From positions 62,001 through 126,000 of the forward strand of contig CAVTIX010000014.1 of the NCBI GenBank assembly GCA_963734725.1: a stretch of DNA of 64,000 nt, written 5' to 3'. The DNA comes from DASXKD01 sp963734725. GTDB taxonomy: Bacteria > Actinomycetota > Actinomycetes > Streptosporangiales > Streptosporangiaceae. The notes under the pieces were generated by a model. The model did not search any database. It was not told the origin of the DNA and saw nothing but the letters and a program-made list of their open reading frames with translations. How positions within the stretch are numbered: the stretch's first letter is position 1; every line of letters starts with the position of its first letter. The position numbers and the translations under genes are program-made. This document shows positions 35,506-44,821 of the stretch, one piece after another.

Positions 35506-37991
35506 TCAAGCCGACCCGGCGAGGACGGTCGTCGCACCCGTCGCTTTGATTCGCAGATCGTGGAGGCCGAATCCCAGATACGCGAAGCCGAGCGGATTCT
35601 GCAACCGGAGAAGATTCACCCTTGCCTGCCTGAGCGCCTCGCCGAGAGTTGCCCCGCATGTGTAGGCGGCGAGCATCTGCTCGGCGAAGGTAATCGCCAT
35701 GTCCACGAAGACCATGATCTCCGTTCCCACCGCACCGCCGGCGCCGCGCGGACCCACGCGTCGACGAGCCCGAGCAGCCGCAACGGCGTCATCGCCGCTG
35801 ATGCACACGCATTCATGAACACCACCGGTTGGTGCATGCACAGGTGGAGCTGCGCCGAGTCGATGGTCGATGCGTTGATCGCGCCCCTCGGCTGGAGGTC
35901 GTCCATCACGATCCGGGGCACGCCGTTGTCGTACTCCACGTGCGCCAGGAAATAGACGAGAACCGAGGCATCGCGGTCGACCGAGGCGAAGACGTCGGTC
36001 GACGTGGTCGCGACCGCGGGTACGAACGCCAGCAGCGAGCGTAGCGCCTGCTCGTGCCCCGCCCACCGGACCGCCACGTCCGGGTCGGTGGACGTGGCGA
36101 TCGTCGCCGGGGGCGGCGCCGACGACGACACCGTCGAGACCAGGTCGCACGGCCGATGCGCGAGGTTGAGGGTGATCGCGTGCCTAATCCCCCAGAACCC
36201 GGCGATGCACACGTACAGGTCGGGGTCCTTCTCGATCAGGCTTGGGCACGGTTGCGTCAGGCAGGGCAGGTCGCCCGCGGGCGCCGTCAGCCACGCCGCG
36301 CTCGCAGCGCACAGGTGCAGGAACTGCGGCTGCGACGTGTCGAGCTTGCGGTCGTACAGGAGCTGAAGCGGGACGATGAGGTCGGGCGAGTCCTTGATAC
36401 CGAGCTGGACAGTCCCCATGCCCGCCATCCGTTCGCGCAGCTCGCCACGGAACGCCTGATCCGCCTCCATCCGGTCGGCGAACGCCAGCCACAGGTTGGC
36501 GCCGGCGACCGCCAGCCGGACGAGTTCCCGCCCTGTTTCAGCAGCCAAGCCGAACGTACCGTCGGCCTGTTGCGGGAACTTCGAATCCTTGCCCTCGCCG
36601 TCGCTGGCGTCGTCCCAGGACGCGATCCGCAACGCGTCGCGCGCTGCACCGGTGAGCGTGACGACCACGGTCGGGTCGAGCGCGACCTGCTTGGTCAACG
36701 CTGGCTCGTCGCCATTGGGGAGGTAGAAGGAGAAGTCGTGTGACGCTTCGCCGTTGTTGGCGTAGATCGTCAGGGACGGCGCCCGGAGGGACTCGAAGCG
36801 GTCGGGCGCCTGGAACTGCGACAGCAACCGGAACGTCGTCCGGCCCGACGGGGCCTCGCCCGTGCCCACCGGGAGGGTGAGTTCTTGAACGTGGACGAGG
36901 ACACCATTGAGGAACACGCCACACCGGATCCGCCACATGCCCGGCGTCGATGGAACCTGCACCCGCGCGTACAACCGATGGTCAAGAAGCGAACCCGAAT
37001 CCCCGAGCGTACGAAGCATCCGGCGGACAACCGGGAACGACTCGGTCGCCGCCACGACCAGCCGCCCTACAGCGGGCGCTGGCTCGAGCGAGAGTTCTGC
37101 GTCGGCGAACAACACGACCTCGAGTTCTTGCCCGACCGCGAGCAATTCCGGGTCAATCGGTTCGACCTCCCCAGCCACGGCGTCGGAGCTGCGGGGGCCG
37201 ATCTCGACCCAGACCCACACAGCTTCACCGGGGGCGAGCGGTCGGCCAGAGCGGCTGCGACCGGGTTCAGCGATGTCGTCGAGCCCGACATTGACATACG
37301 CCCTGTCAGCAGGACGCTCCGCGGAGAGAATGCCGGACAGCTCGTCGGGGCTAAGCTGCAGGACCCGGTCCGCAACAGCGCCGGTGAGGTCCAACGACCC
37401 GATTCCTTGCTGTAGCCCCCACTGCCGCAACCCCAGGACCTCATGCAGCGGCCGCTCGGACGGCAGAGCCCCCTGGTCGACGAGCGCGATGGTCGCCGCC
37501 CGGACCTGCTCACGGAGCTCGCCGGTACGGTCGAGTGCCGCGAGCTTGCTGGGCAGGCCCACGACCGGCGCCATCCGGCCCTCGCGCACGCGCTCGCCGA
37601 GCAAACCGGCCGACTCCTCGACGATGCGTAGCACCCCCGACGTGACGTCGTCCCGGACCGACGGCGCCGCCTCGCCGGCGACGTCGATGAGCTGGATGGT
37701 GGTCTGCTCTATCCGGTCAGAGGGCATGGCGAGCAGGAACTGCGCTACCGCTCGACCAAAGGCGAGGGTCGGGTCCTCCTGATCCTCCTCGTGGACCGCG
37801 AGCGTGATGAGCGGCAGCGAGGCCCAGCGGGGGGCCCCGGCTCTCACCCGCAGCCCGGCGATCTCCCGACTCCACCGCTCGCTCACGTCGCCGACGCCGA
37901 ACCGGCCCGTGTCGAGGCTCTCCCGTACGATGCGCACACTCGCATCGCCGAGCAAACGGATTGCGGCCTGTTGCGGTACAGCCATAAGCAC
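35506..37991 (-). pseudogene. CHAT-domain (caspase-like) protease, one frameshift near the C-terminus
   Basis: About 828 residues read from GTG 37991 (ATG 37985 also possible), joined near 35750 where a CGCGCGG run puts the last 80 residues in another frame. The C-terminal CHAT domain is clear: VLVYFLAHVEY with the catalytic His, LHLCMHQPVVFMNACAS with the catalytic Cys, then GAGGAVGTEIMVFVDMAITF, ALRQARVNLL and NPLGFAYLGFG. Before it are a beta-rich part (YVNVGLDDIAEP, VWVWVEIGP, TPGMWRIRCGVFLNG) and an N-terminal helical region. CHAT proteases cut partner proteins in bacterial immune and death pathways. It is divergent from an unknown gene 63 bases away. Confidence 0.8.
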
Positions 37992-38054
37992 CCCCGTACT
38001 GCAGCAACGGTTGCCCTACCCTAGCCTCGCAGGGGAGAACATGGAGGGGAGAAC
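37992..38054. promoter_or_regulatory. Divergent promoter region of the CHAT pair
   Basis: Only 63 bases separate the two start codons. The stretch holds a perfect palindrome GCAACGGTTGC (38004-38014), a candidate operator seen by both genes. On the right, GGGGAGAACATG occurs twice, 14 bases apart. The first ATG (38041) opens a five-codon frame, MEGRT, whose TGA overlaps the main ATG 38055, so translation of the partner gene may be coupled to a leader. Confidence 0.5.
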
Positions 38055-39500
38055 ATGACTGTATCGATCACCTACCGTCTCCCGATCTCCTGGCTCGTGG
38101 TGACCGGGAACCGGCGGATCACGACCGACGAGCTCGCCCCGGCGGATAAGAAGCAGACCGCGTCGCTGGCCGGCGTCGAGTTCAAAGTCGTGACGACCGG
38201 CGACTCGACGGATCGCACCATCACACCGCCGACGGGCACCCTGATGACGTGCAAATGCAGCTTCGGCGTGGCGCCCGACGGCCGGCTGACGAGCGCGAGC
38301 TCCGACGTCACCGGGCAAGCGGGCGCGGCGCTGAAGTCGATCGCCTCGGTGGCGGGCACGGCGGCTGCACTCGCCCTGCTGGGAGCCGCCGCAGCACCGT
38401 CCGACGACGCCGACAAGCAGCAGATCACGGACGCCTACGGCGCTGCCTACCCAGACCAGCAGGCGACCCTCGTCGACCTGCGGGCCGCAAGGAAGCGGCT
38501 TCTCGACGACCTTCGCCGCGAACTGGCGGCTCAGGCCGCCGACCTGGGTGCCGTGTGGCGGCTGCGGACGCTGCTGGCCGTCGTCGACGAGCAGCTCGCG
38601 CCCGTGGACGCCCACTTCCGCGCCTGGCGGGCGTCCAAGCGGACCACGTCCGATGAGTACTTCGAGATCCGCATCACGGTCGACGAGCTCCCACAGCAGG
38701 TCGCCGGCCAGGGCGGTGGCACGCCTGCCCTCAACCCCCCCACCACCCTTCAGGAACTCTGGGAGCGGTTCGGCATGGGCGTCCGGGCCAGCTGGCCAGA
38801 CGGCGCCGCGCAGGCCGGGGCCGTCGGCACCAACACCGGGACCGTCTACACCAGGCGCCCGAGGCTCCTGGCGCTCGACTTCGTCAAGCAAGTGGGCAAC
38901 GCGGTCGTGGTCACCGACCGCCATTGGCAGTATGTCGCCAGCGCTGCGTCGGCGGTCGTGGCGTACCAGCTTGAGAAATCGTGGCTGGGCCACCGGAGCC
39001 TGTCGCTGACGTTCGACTCCGACGGCTTCGTGTCCAGCGTCAGCACCGAGGGCAGCTCCGACCTCGCTGCCGCGCTCGCGGCGGCCGAGTCGATCCCCAC
39101 GTCCTTCACCAATGGGCTGGAGAGCGGGACGAAGGCCTACACCGACGTGCAAGCGGCCCGGCGGGCCTCGCTCGAGGCCGAACTGGCCCGCGTCAAAGAC
39201 GAGGTCAACCTCCGGTCCCAGCAACTCCTCGCCGCCAAAGACCAGGCGACCGCCGCCGACGCGGTGCGGCTGGCCCGGTTGCAGCAGCTCCAGCAGATCC
39301 TCGACGCCCAGGCCAAGATCAGGGGCGCCGATCCGGCGCTCGTCGCGGAACTGGCCCGGCAGGCCGGTGGGGAGCTGGCGTGGTACACGCCGCCGGCGCG
39401 CGTGGAGCTCAATGGGCCGCCGCAGACGGTTCAAGGACCCGGCCAGGCACCCGCGCTACCGCCGAAGCCGCCGCCCCCCACCGGCCTTGGCCACGAGTGA
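38055..39500 (+). CDS. Unknown protein paired with the CHAT protease
   Basis: A 481-residue protein starting at ATG 38055 with GGAGGGG upstream. The N-terminal 90 residues are beta-rich (VSITYRLPISWLVVTGNRRI, FKVVTTGDSTDRTI, CKCSFGVAPDGRL). A small hydrophobic Ala-rich stretch follows (about 95-118), then a helical region, then a second beta domain (YFEIRITVDEL, LALDFVKQVGNAVVVTDRHW, SLSLTFDSDGFVSSV). Next is a coiled coil (residues 355-440, ARRASLEAELARVKDEV and after) and a Pro-rich end. There is no signal peptide. Position suggests a substrate, sensor or effector of the protease; this is inference. Confidence 0.7.
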   Translation: MTVSITYRLPISWLVVTGNRRITTDELAPADKKQTASLAGVEFKVVTTGDSTDRTITPPTGTLMTCKCSFGVAPDGRLTSASSDVTGQAGAALKSIASVAGTAAALALLGAAAAPSDDADKQQITDAYGAAYPDQQATLVDLRAARKRLLDDLRRELAAQAADLGAVWRLRTLLAVVDEQLAPVDAHFRAWRASKRTTSDEYFEIRITVDELPQQVAGQGGGTPALNPPTTLQELWERFGMGVRASWPDGAAQAGAVGTNTGTVYTRRPRLLALDFVKQVGNAVVVTDRHWQYVASAASAVVAYQLEKSWLGHRSLSLTFDSDGFVSSVSTEGSSDLAAALAAAESIPTSFTNGLESGTKAYTDVQAARRASLEAELARVKDEVNLRSQQLLAAKDQATAADAVRLARLQQLQQILDAQAKIRGADPALVAELARQAGGELAWYTPPARVELNGPPQTVQGPGQAPALPPKPPPPTGLGHE

Positions 39501-39838
39501 TCCGCTCAGCGCAGGCGCATCTGCGGCTCGCTGAGCGAGCTCAACCCGCTCAACAACCAAAAGAGCCAACAGCGACCGGCTTGAGGCCACAGCGGGGACT
39601 GCCAGCCTCCCTCGGTCCAGCTAGAGGGCGCACCAGGCCAGCAGCATCGTCCCGGTCCGGCGGGACGCGCCTTGGAGGGCGAGAGGGCGGCGACGTTCCC
39701 GGGGAGCAAGACGGGAGCAAGCGACAGGCGACTCAGGGCGCTTAACGAGTTGGTGCGCGATAGGACGTCCGGGACGTAGCGGATGATCTTGGCGTGTCGG
39801 TCCCGGGAACGTGAACGGCCGCGCGGAACGATCAAGGT
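39501..39838. other. Gene-free stretch
   Basis: About 340 bases without a supportable gene between the partner gene and the IS5-type element. It must contain the left end of that element, but no inverted repeat was recognised. Confidence 0.4.
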
Positions 39839-40761
39839 GTGAAGTCAAGATGGGCCCGCGCGGCCTTGTCGCATCGTATCTGCACTGGAATCGGCGGCCG
39901 CAAGCTGGGCACGCTGATCGGGGAACTGGCGCCGCTGTGGCTGGCGCAGCAGGAGTCGCGGCTGCGGGCGCGGCGCGGGCGGGACCGGCTGCGCGCCGAA
40001 GGCGCCGGCCCGGACCGGGAACTGCCGTTCGCTGACCGGGTGATCGCCACCCTGGTGGTGCTGCGGTTCCAGCTGCCGCATGCCGCGCTGGCAGTGTTCT
40101 ACGGGGTGCACCGCTCGACCGTTACCCGGGCTGTCGGGGAGATCCGGCCACTACTGGCCCAGCGGGGGTTCGCCGTGCCCGGCCAGCCCCGGCTGCGGCT
40201 GCGTACGCTGGCCGATGTATTCGCCTACGCCGCCGCCGAAGGCGTGAAGCTGCGGATCGACGGCACTGAAGTGCAGGTGCGCCGGCCCCAGCGGGCCGGC
40301 CTGGGCGGCGGGCGTTTGTGTCCGGCAAGAAGAAGCAGAACACCGGCAAGGCCACCGCCATCAGCGACGGAGCGGGCCGGCTGCTGTGGCTGGGCGCGTT
40401 CCGGCCCGGCCGGATGCACGATGTCACCGCGCTGCGCAGCGAAGGCATCGAAGACCTGCTGCGCCGCCATCCCGATGTCCAGGCTGAGGTCAACGCGGGC
40501 TACCGGGGCCTGGCACGTGACTTCCCTGCCCAGGTCAGCGGCCCACCCAAGAAGCCCGGCAAAGACGCCTCACCCGAACACGCCGCCCGCTGGGAACAGC
40601 AACGGCACCAGCAGTCCTCCCAGCGGATCTGCGTCGAGCATGCCATCGCCGAACCAAAGCAATGGCGGCCCCTGCAGCGCTACCTCGGACGCCGTGACCA
40701 CTTCCAGGAAACCGCCCTGGCCATTGGCGGGCTGGTCTCCGACCGCGCCGCGGCGCGCTGA
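39839..40761 (+). CDS. IS5-type transposase in two frames
   Basis: The first frame (to about 40310) carries the helix-turn-helix part: ADRVIATLVVLRFQLPHAAL, VFYGVHRSTVTRAVGEIRPL and the first catalytic block LRIDGTEVQV. The second frame, open from 40318, gives SGKKKQNTGKATAISDGAGR, GRMHDVTALRSEGIEDLL and a C-terminal ICVEHAIAEPKQWRPLQRYL with the last acidic residue. The shift falls at GGCCTGGG around 40300. Elements of the IS427 group make their transposase by programmed frameshifting, so this may be natural; a missing base is the alternative. Confidence 0.75.
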
Positions 40762-40884
40762 TCACAGCTGGCTGGCCAGGCCAGCACCGCCTGGCCCTAA
40801 TCGTGCACCTACTCGTAACAGCGACGTCCAGCCAGCGAAACTCCTGGTAGAGCCACGTCTGGCCACATGTAGCCACCGGCTTGA

Positions 40885-40931
40885 CTTGTATGGCATGCAA
40901 GAGGCCAGGGGTTCGAGTCCCCTTAGCTCCA
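40885..40931 (+). other. 3' part of a tRNA-Ala (anticodon GGC), likely integration scar
   Basis: CTTGT (40885-40889) and GCAAG (40897-40901) form an anticodon stem around the loop ATGGCAT with anticodon GGC at 40892-40894. A T-arm follows (AGGGG TTCGAGT CCCCT, 40907-40923), then TAGCTCC and A. No matching 5' acceptor strand or D-arm is found upstream, so the gene is not complete. A 3' tRNA fragment without its 5' half is the usual far-side attachment site of an integrative element. Confidence 0.65.
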
Positions 40932-41087
40932 CATTTCTCCAGGTCAAAGGTATATTGCGATCTTGGAAAATGACCTCGGAGTGCTTGCAACCCAGCAAGT
41001 TACCAGAAGCTAGAGTTCCTCGTCCGGCCCGAGGCCGATGCAGGTCAGGAGAGTGCTTCACGAGTGGCGCACGGCTGTTTCGCTGCT

Positions 41088-41213
41088 TTCGCTCTCGGAC
41101 AGCCAAACTGACTGCCAATGGATCACCCGGGCGCCTGCTGGCGAGGATGGCACCCGCTCAACGCAGCGGTGCATTCGCTGCGTTAGGTGAGCCTGGAGGA
41201 TCTCCAGAGCCGG
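41088..41213 (+). repeat. Diverged direct repeat, copy A
   Basis: It shares the identical start TTCGCTCTCGGACAGCCAAA with copy B at 44693-44821, and the two end alike in CTGGAGGATCTYCAGAGYCGG. The middle is diverged but keeps length. It contains a perfect 9-bp hairpin (AACGCAGCG at 41160-41168 with 41176-41184) and the smaller hairpin CTGGAG-GAT-CTCCAG. A and B bracket the primase-helicase and the first toxin-antitoxin pair. Confidence 0.7.
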
Positions 41214-41297
41214 TCGGCTGCGAGGCTGCCGAATAGGCGCGGCTGTCGGATATCGGTATGCGCCTTCTTGGCGGCAGCACGCCGTAGGGTGATCAGC

Positions 41298-43738
41298 GTG
41301 CAGGATCGGCTTGCGGACCGCGCGGTCCCGGCGCATGTGGCCAGAGAGCTGGCAGAGCTGCGGGCGGAGAATGCCCGGCTACGGCGGCTGCTGAAACTGA
41401 CCCGGGCCGAGGCGGCTCCGCCGGGCCCAGCCCAGGCTGGCTTCTTTGACGCGCCGTCGGGATCAGTCCACGCGGAATCGCCGCCGGAGGCGAAGGTGGC
41501 GCTGTTCGGCGCGCTCTTCGCTGCGCGTACCGATATCTATGCGGTGCGCTGGGAGAACACGCGCACCGGGCGGGCCGGGTGGTTGCCTGCGGTGCGGGGC
41601 GGGTGGCGCAAAGGCGTCCCGCACGCAGAGCGGGAGTACCTGCCGCTGACCGCGGAGGTGCTGGCCGCCCACCTGTCTGGCAAGGCTCATGTTGGCTTGT
41701 ACCCGCTGCAGGACGGGGACCGGTGCTGCTGGCTAGCTGCCGACTTCGACGGCCCGGCGGCGCTGCTGGACGCAATCAACTACATCAAAGCCGGCCGGTC
41801 GCTGAACGTGTCGGCGGCGCTCGAACTATCCCGGTCTGGCACCGGAGCGCACGCGTGGATCTTCTTCACTGCTCCGGTGACGGCGGATACCGCGCGCCGC
41901 CTCGGTACCGGGCTGTTGCGGGAGGCGATGGCGCTGCGCGGGCAGATGAGCCTGGCCAGCTATGACCGGCTATTCCCGTCTCAGGATGTGTTGCCTGCGG
42001 GTGGGGTCGGCAACCTGATCGCCGCCCCGCTGTACGGTAAGGCGCGTAAGAACAACACCACGGTTTCCTGGACCTAGCGACCCTGGAGCCGGCTGAGGAC
42101 CAGTGGGCGTTCCTGTCCACGTTGGGGCGGATGAGTCCCCGGGAGGCCGCCCGTGCAGCTGACCGAGCCGGACAGGTCACCGTGGGCATGGCGACGAACC
42201 GGCTTAACGCGCCTGCGTCAACTAAGACACGTCCCCCAGCGCCCGCAGTGATCCATGCCGAACTGGGCGCGGGCGTCCGGCTGGATCAGGCCCAGCTGAC
42301 CCCGGCGCTGCTGGCCACCTGCAAGCACGCCGCATCTATGCCGAACCCGTTGTTTTACGAGCGGCAGCGGCGGCGGATCTCCACCTGGGGTGTGCCCCGC
42401 TTCTTGCAGAGTTTCGATGAGACCCTGGATGGTGGGCTGATCTTGCCCCGCGGCCTGCGGGACACGGTGGCCTCACTGGCTGAGCAGGCTGGGAGCCGCC
42501 TGGAGGTCACTGACGGCCGCGCCACGGGCACGCCGCAGGAGTTCACGTTCGCGGCGACCCTGGCGGCCGAACAGGAGGAAGCCTTCGCCGAACTGACCCG
42601 TCACGACCTGGGTGTCCTGGTGGCGCCACCGGGAGCGGGCAAGACCGTGATCGCCTGCGCCGTGATGGCCACGCATAGCGTTTCGACGCTGGTGCTGGTC
42701 AACCGCAAGACGTTGGCGGACCAGTGGCGGGCTAGGATCCGAGATCATCTCGGCGTGACACCCGGCCAGCTCGGCGGTGGCCGCACCAAGATCGGTGGGG
42801 TCATTGACATCATCACCCTTCAGACCCTGGCCCGGCGGGATGACATCGCCGAGCTCACCGCCCCGTATGGACTGGTAGTCGCCGACGAATGCCACCACGT
42901 CCCGGCGGCGGCGTTCGAGCACGCGGTCAAGCAAATCCCGGCCAGGCGCTGGCTCGGCCTGACGGCCACTCCCTACCGGCGCGACAAGCTTGACGACCTG
43001 ATCGCCTGGCAGGTCGGCCCGGTCCGGCACACCATCTCCCACCCCACCGGCGGCCGCGAATCGGCAACAGACGGCTCGGCAGCCAAATCACCGCAACTTG
43101 ACCTGCCGGTCGGCGGCAGCAGTTCCCGGCCCGCACCGGTCCTTGCTGTGCACCCGACCAGCTTCTCCTATACCGGCGACGCCGACCCCTCGGCGCCGGG
43201 CGGGATCGCCGCGGTCTACCGGGACCTGGTTGCCGACGAGGCCCGCACCAGGCAGGTCGCCGACGATGTCACCGAAGCATTGCGGCGGGGGCGGCACTGC
43301 CTGGTCCTCACCAAATGGGTTGCCCACCTCGACCAGCTCGCCGGCGCGCTCCGCGAGCAGGGCTGGGATCCGGTGATCCTGTGCGGCGGGATGGGCGCCA
43401 AGGCCCGGAAAGCCGCACTGGCCCGCCTGGATCCCCAGCCGGGCAGCCCGCCGCTGCTGGTGGTCGCCACCGGGCCCTACATCGGGGAAGGCTTTGACTG
43501 CCCGGCCCTGGACACGCTGTTTCTGGCCGCGCCGGTCGGCTACAAGGGCAGCATCGTCCAGTGGGCCGGGCGGATCCTGCGCGTCTACCCGGGCAAGGCC
43601 ACCGCGGAGATCCACGACTATCACGACGTCCGCACACCCGTGCTCGCCGCGAGCCTGGCCAGGCGCGCCCCCGGGTACACCCACCTCGGCTTCGCTGACC
43701 CCCGCCGGGCCGGTTCTGCGCCATCTCCAGATGTCTAA
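41298..43738 (+). pseudogene. TOTE-type primase-helicase, one frameshift
   Basis: One gene of about 814 residues if a T is restored in the TTT run near 42066. Start GTG 41298 (or 41289). After a zipper-like start (VARELAELRAENARLRRLLK) comes the primase domain: ALFAARTDIYAVRWENTRTG, HVGLYPLQDGDRCCWLAADF with the catalytic DFD, and SRSGTGAHAWIFF. The SF2 helicase follows: Walker A APPGAGKT, DECHH box, LTATPYRR, and QWAGRILR as motif VI. To my knowledge this architecture belongs to the TOTE conflict systems, proposed to act against foreign nucleic acid. All motifs are intact. Confidence 0.8.
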
Positions 43739-43885
43739 CGCAGCGGTCCCAGTGTGCGCAGGCGCGCCCGCGGTGAGCCGCTTTCCACAGGTCTGGTGAA
43801 TTGGCCGGCCGCCTGTCTCTGGCAGGCTGACCTCCCGGCGGGGGCGTTCCTCGCCCGGCGGTGGTGTGGGGGCGATTTTGATGAA

Positions 43886-43906
43886 GTGTCTTACCAGGTA
43901 TTACAC
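43886..43906 (+). promoter_or_regulatory. Palindromic operator of the first toxin-antitoxin pair
   Basis: GTGT-ct-TACC-a-GGTA-tt-ACAC is symmetric in both arms, and its end lies 14 bases before the first gene. Autoregulation by the ribbon-helix-helix antitoxin would be expected to use such a site. Confidence 0.6.
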
Positions 43907-43920
43907 TGGGGCTGTGGCGA

Positions 43921-44301
43921 ATGAGGAGTTCGGTGGCGGGTGAGGAGTTCGACGGCATTCCGGTTGGCGAGCTGCCCATTGATGAGGTGGTCTGGTCGGA
44001 GGAGCGGGCCAAGCACATCCGCACCCGCACTGAGCGGAAGGGCCCAGTGGAGATCAACATCGAGCCGCTGTGGGCCAGCGAGGCGGCCCTGGATCCGAAC
44101 CGGTTGGTGCGCCGTGGCACCGGCCGAGAGTCAGTGGAGGTGCTTGGCTACTCGCCGTCGGCGCGGCGGGTGCTGCTGGTGTGGATCTACACGACCGAGC
44201 ATCCGCCGACTGGAGTCTGGCACGGCGGCAGCGCGATAGTAGCGGGCCGCAGGTTGCGGGCCGCGTATTGGGAAGGGCGGGGCGATGAGCGGGAAGACTG
44301 A
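43921..44301 (+). CDS. Probable toxin, BrnT-like
   Basis: A 126-residue protein from ATG 43921. It has VVWSEERAKHIRTRTERKG early and a beta-rich second half (RRVLLVWIYTTEHPP, GGSAIVAGRRLRAAYWEGR). This resembles BrnT-type RelE-fold ribonucleases in layout, but the match is not strong. The next gene overlaps its end by 17 bases and encodes a ribbon-helix-helix protein, the usual toxin-first order of BrnTA operons. A palindromic operator precedes it. Confidence 0.55.
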   Translation: MRSSVAGEEFDGIPVGELPIDEVVWSEERAKHIRTRTERKGPVEINIEPLWASEAALDPNRLVRRGTGRESVEVLGYSPSARRVLLVWIYTTEHPPTGVWHGGSAIVAGRRLRAAYWEGRGDERED

Positions 44302-44617
44302 GCAGGAGATCGTTGAGGAAGCGGAGGAGGAGTTCGAGCGGCGGGCTGCCGCTGATGATCCGGCGGGGTTCGTCTCACACACCCAGCCGCCGCGTGGCCG
44401 GGCGCAGGTTTACAGCGTGCGGATCCCTGCTGATGCCCTGGCTTCGCTGCGGCGGCTTGCCGAGGCGCGCGGGCAGCTTCCGAGCGTGTTGATCCGCGGG
44501 TGGGTCCTGGAGCGGCTTAGGCAGGAGACCACTGGTGAGGAGCTGCTGGTCTCGCGGGACGAGTTGGCCCGGATCGTGCGGGAGCAGGTCGAGGCCGTGC
44601 TGCGGAAGGCCAGCTGA
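44285..44617 (+). CDS. Ribbon-helix-helix antitoxin
   Basis: A 110-residue protein from ATG 44285 with GGGAAGGGCGGGG upstream. Residues 45-85 carry the ribbon-helix-helix: VYSVRIPADALASLRRLAEA then GQLPSVLIRGWVLERL. The N-terminus is an acidic helix (EQEIVEEAEEEFERRAAADD), the region that would wrap the toxin in BrnA-type proteins. It is predicted to bind the palindrome at 43886-43906. Confidence 0.75.
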   Translation: MSGKTEQEIVEEAEEEFERRAAADDPAGFVSHTQPPRGRAQVYSVRIPADALASLRRLAEARGQLPSVLIRGWVLERLRQETTGEELLVSRDELARIVREQVEAVLRKAS

Positions 44618-44692
44618 CCAAACGAAGGCGGGCCAGCCGCACCGCGGCCGGGTGTTCCAAAGTGAACGTCTGGGCAGCCGCCATTACCTATC

Positions 44693-44821
44693 TTCGCTCT
44701 CGGACAGCCAAACTGGCAGCCATTCGGTGATCCGAGCGGCTCCTATCCCGAGTGGTAGCGATCTCTTCGGCGCAGTGGTGCCTCGCTACTTTCGGTGAAT
44801 CTGGAGGATCTTCAGAGTCGG
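44693..44821 (+). repeat. Diverged direct repeat, copy B
   Basis: Second copy of the element at 41088-41213, lying 76 bases behind the antitoxin gene. Its hairpins are kept in a different form: GTAGCG and CGCTAC pair at a distance, and CTGGAG-GAT-CTTCAG retains pairing through a G-T pair. A shorter related string, GGACAGCCAAGTGGACAGCC, occurs near 47685-47704 behind the vapC gene. Confidence 0.65.

Noticed and set aside
37804..38058. An 84-codon plus-strand frame entering the CHAT-partner promoter
   Set aside because: It is antisense to the CHAT gene. Only its last five codons (MEGRT) are of possible interest as a leader and are reported separately.
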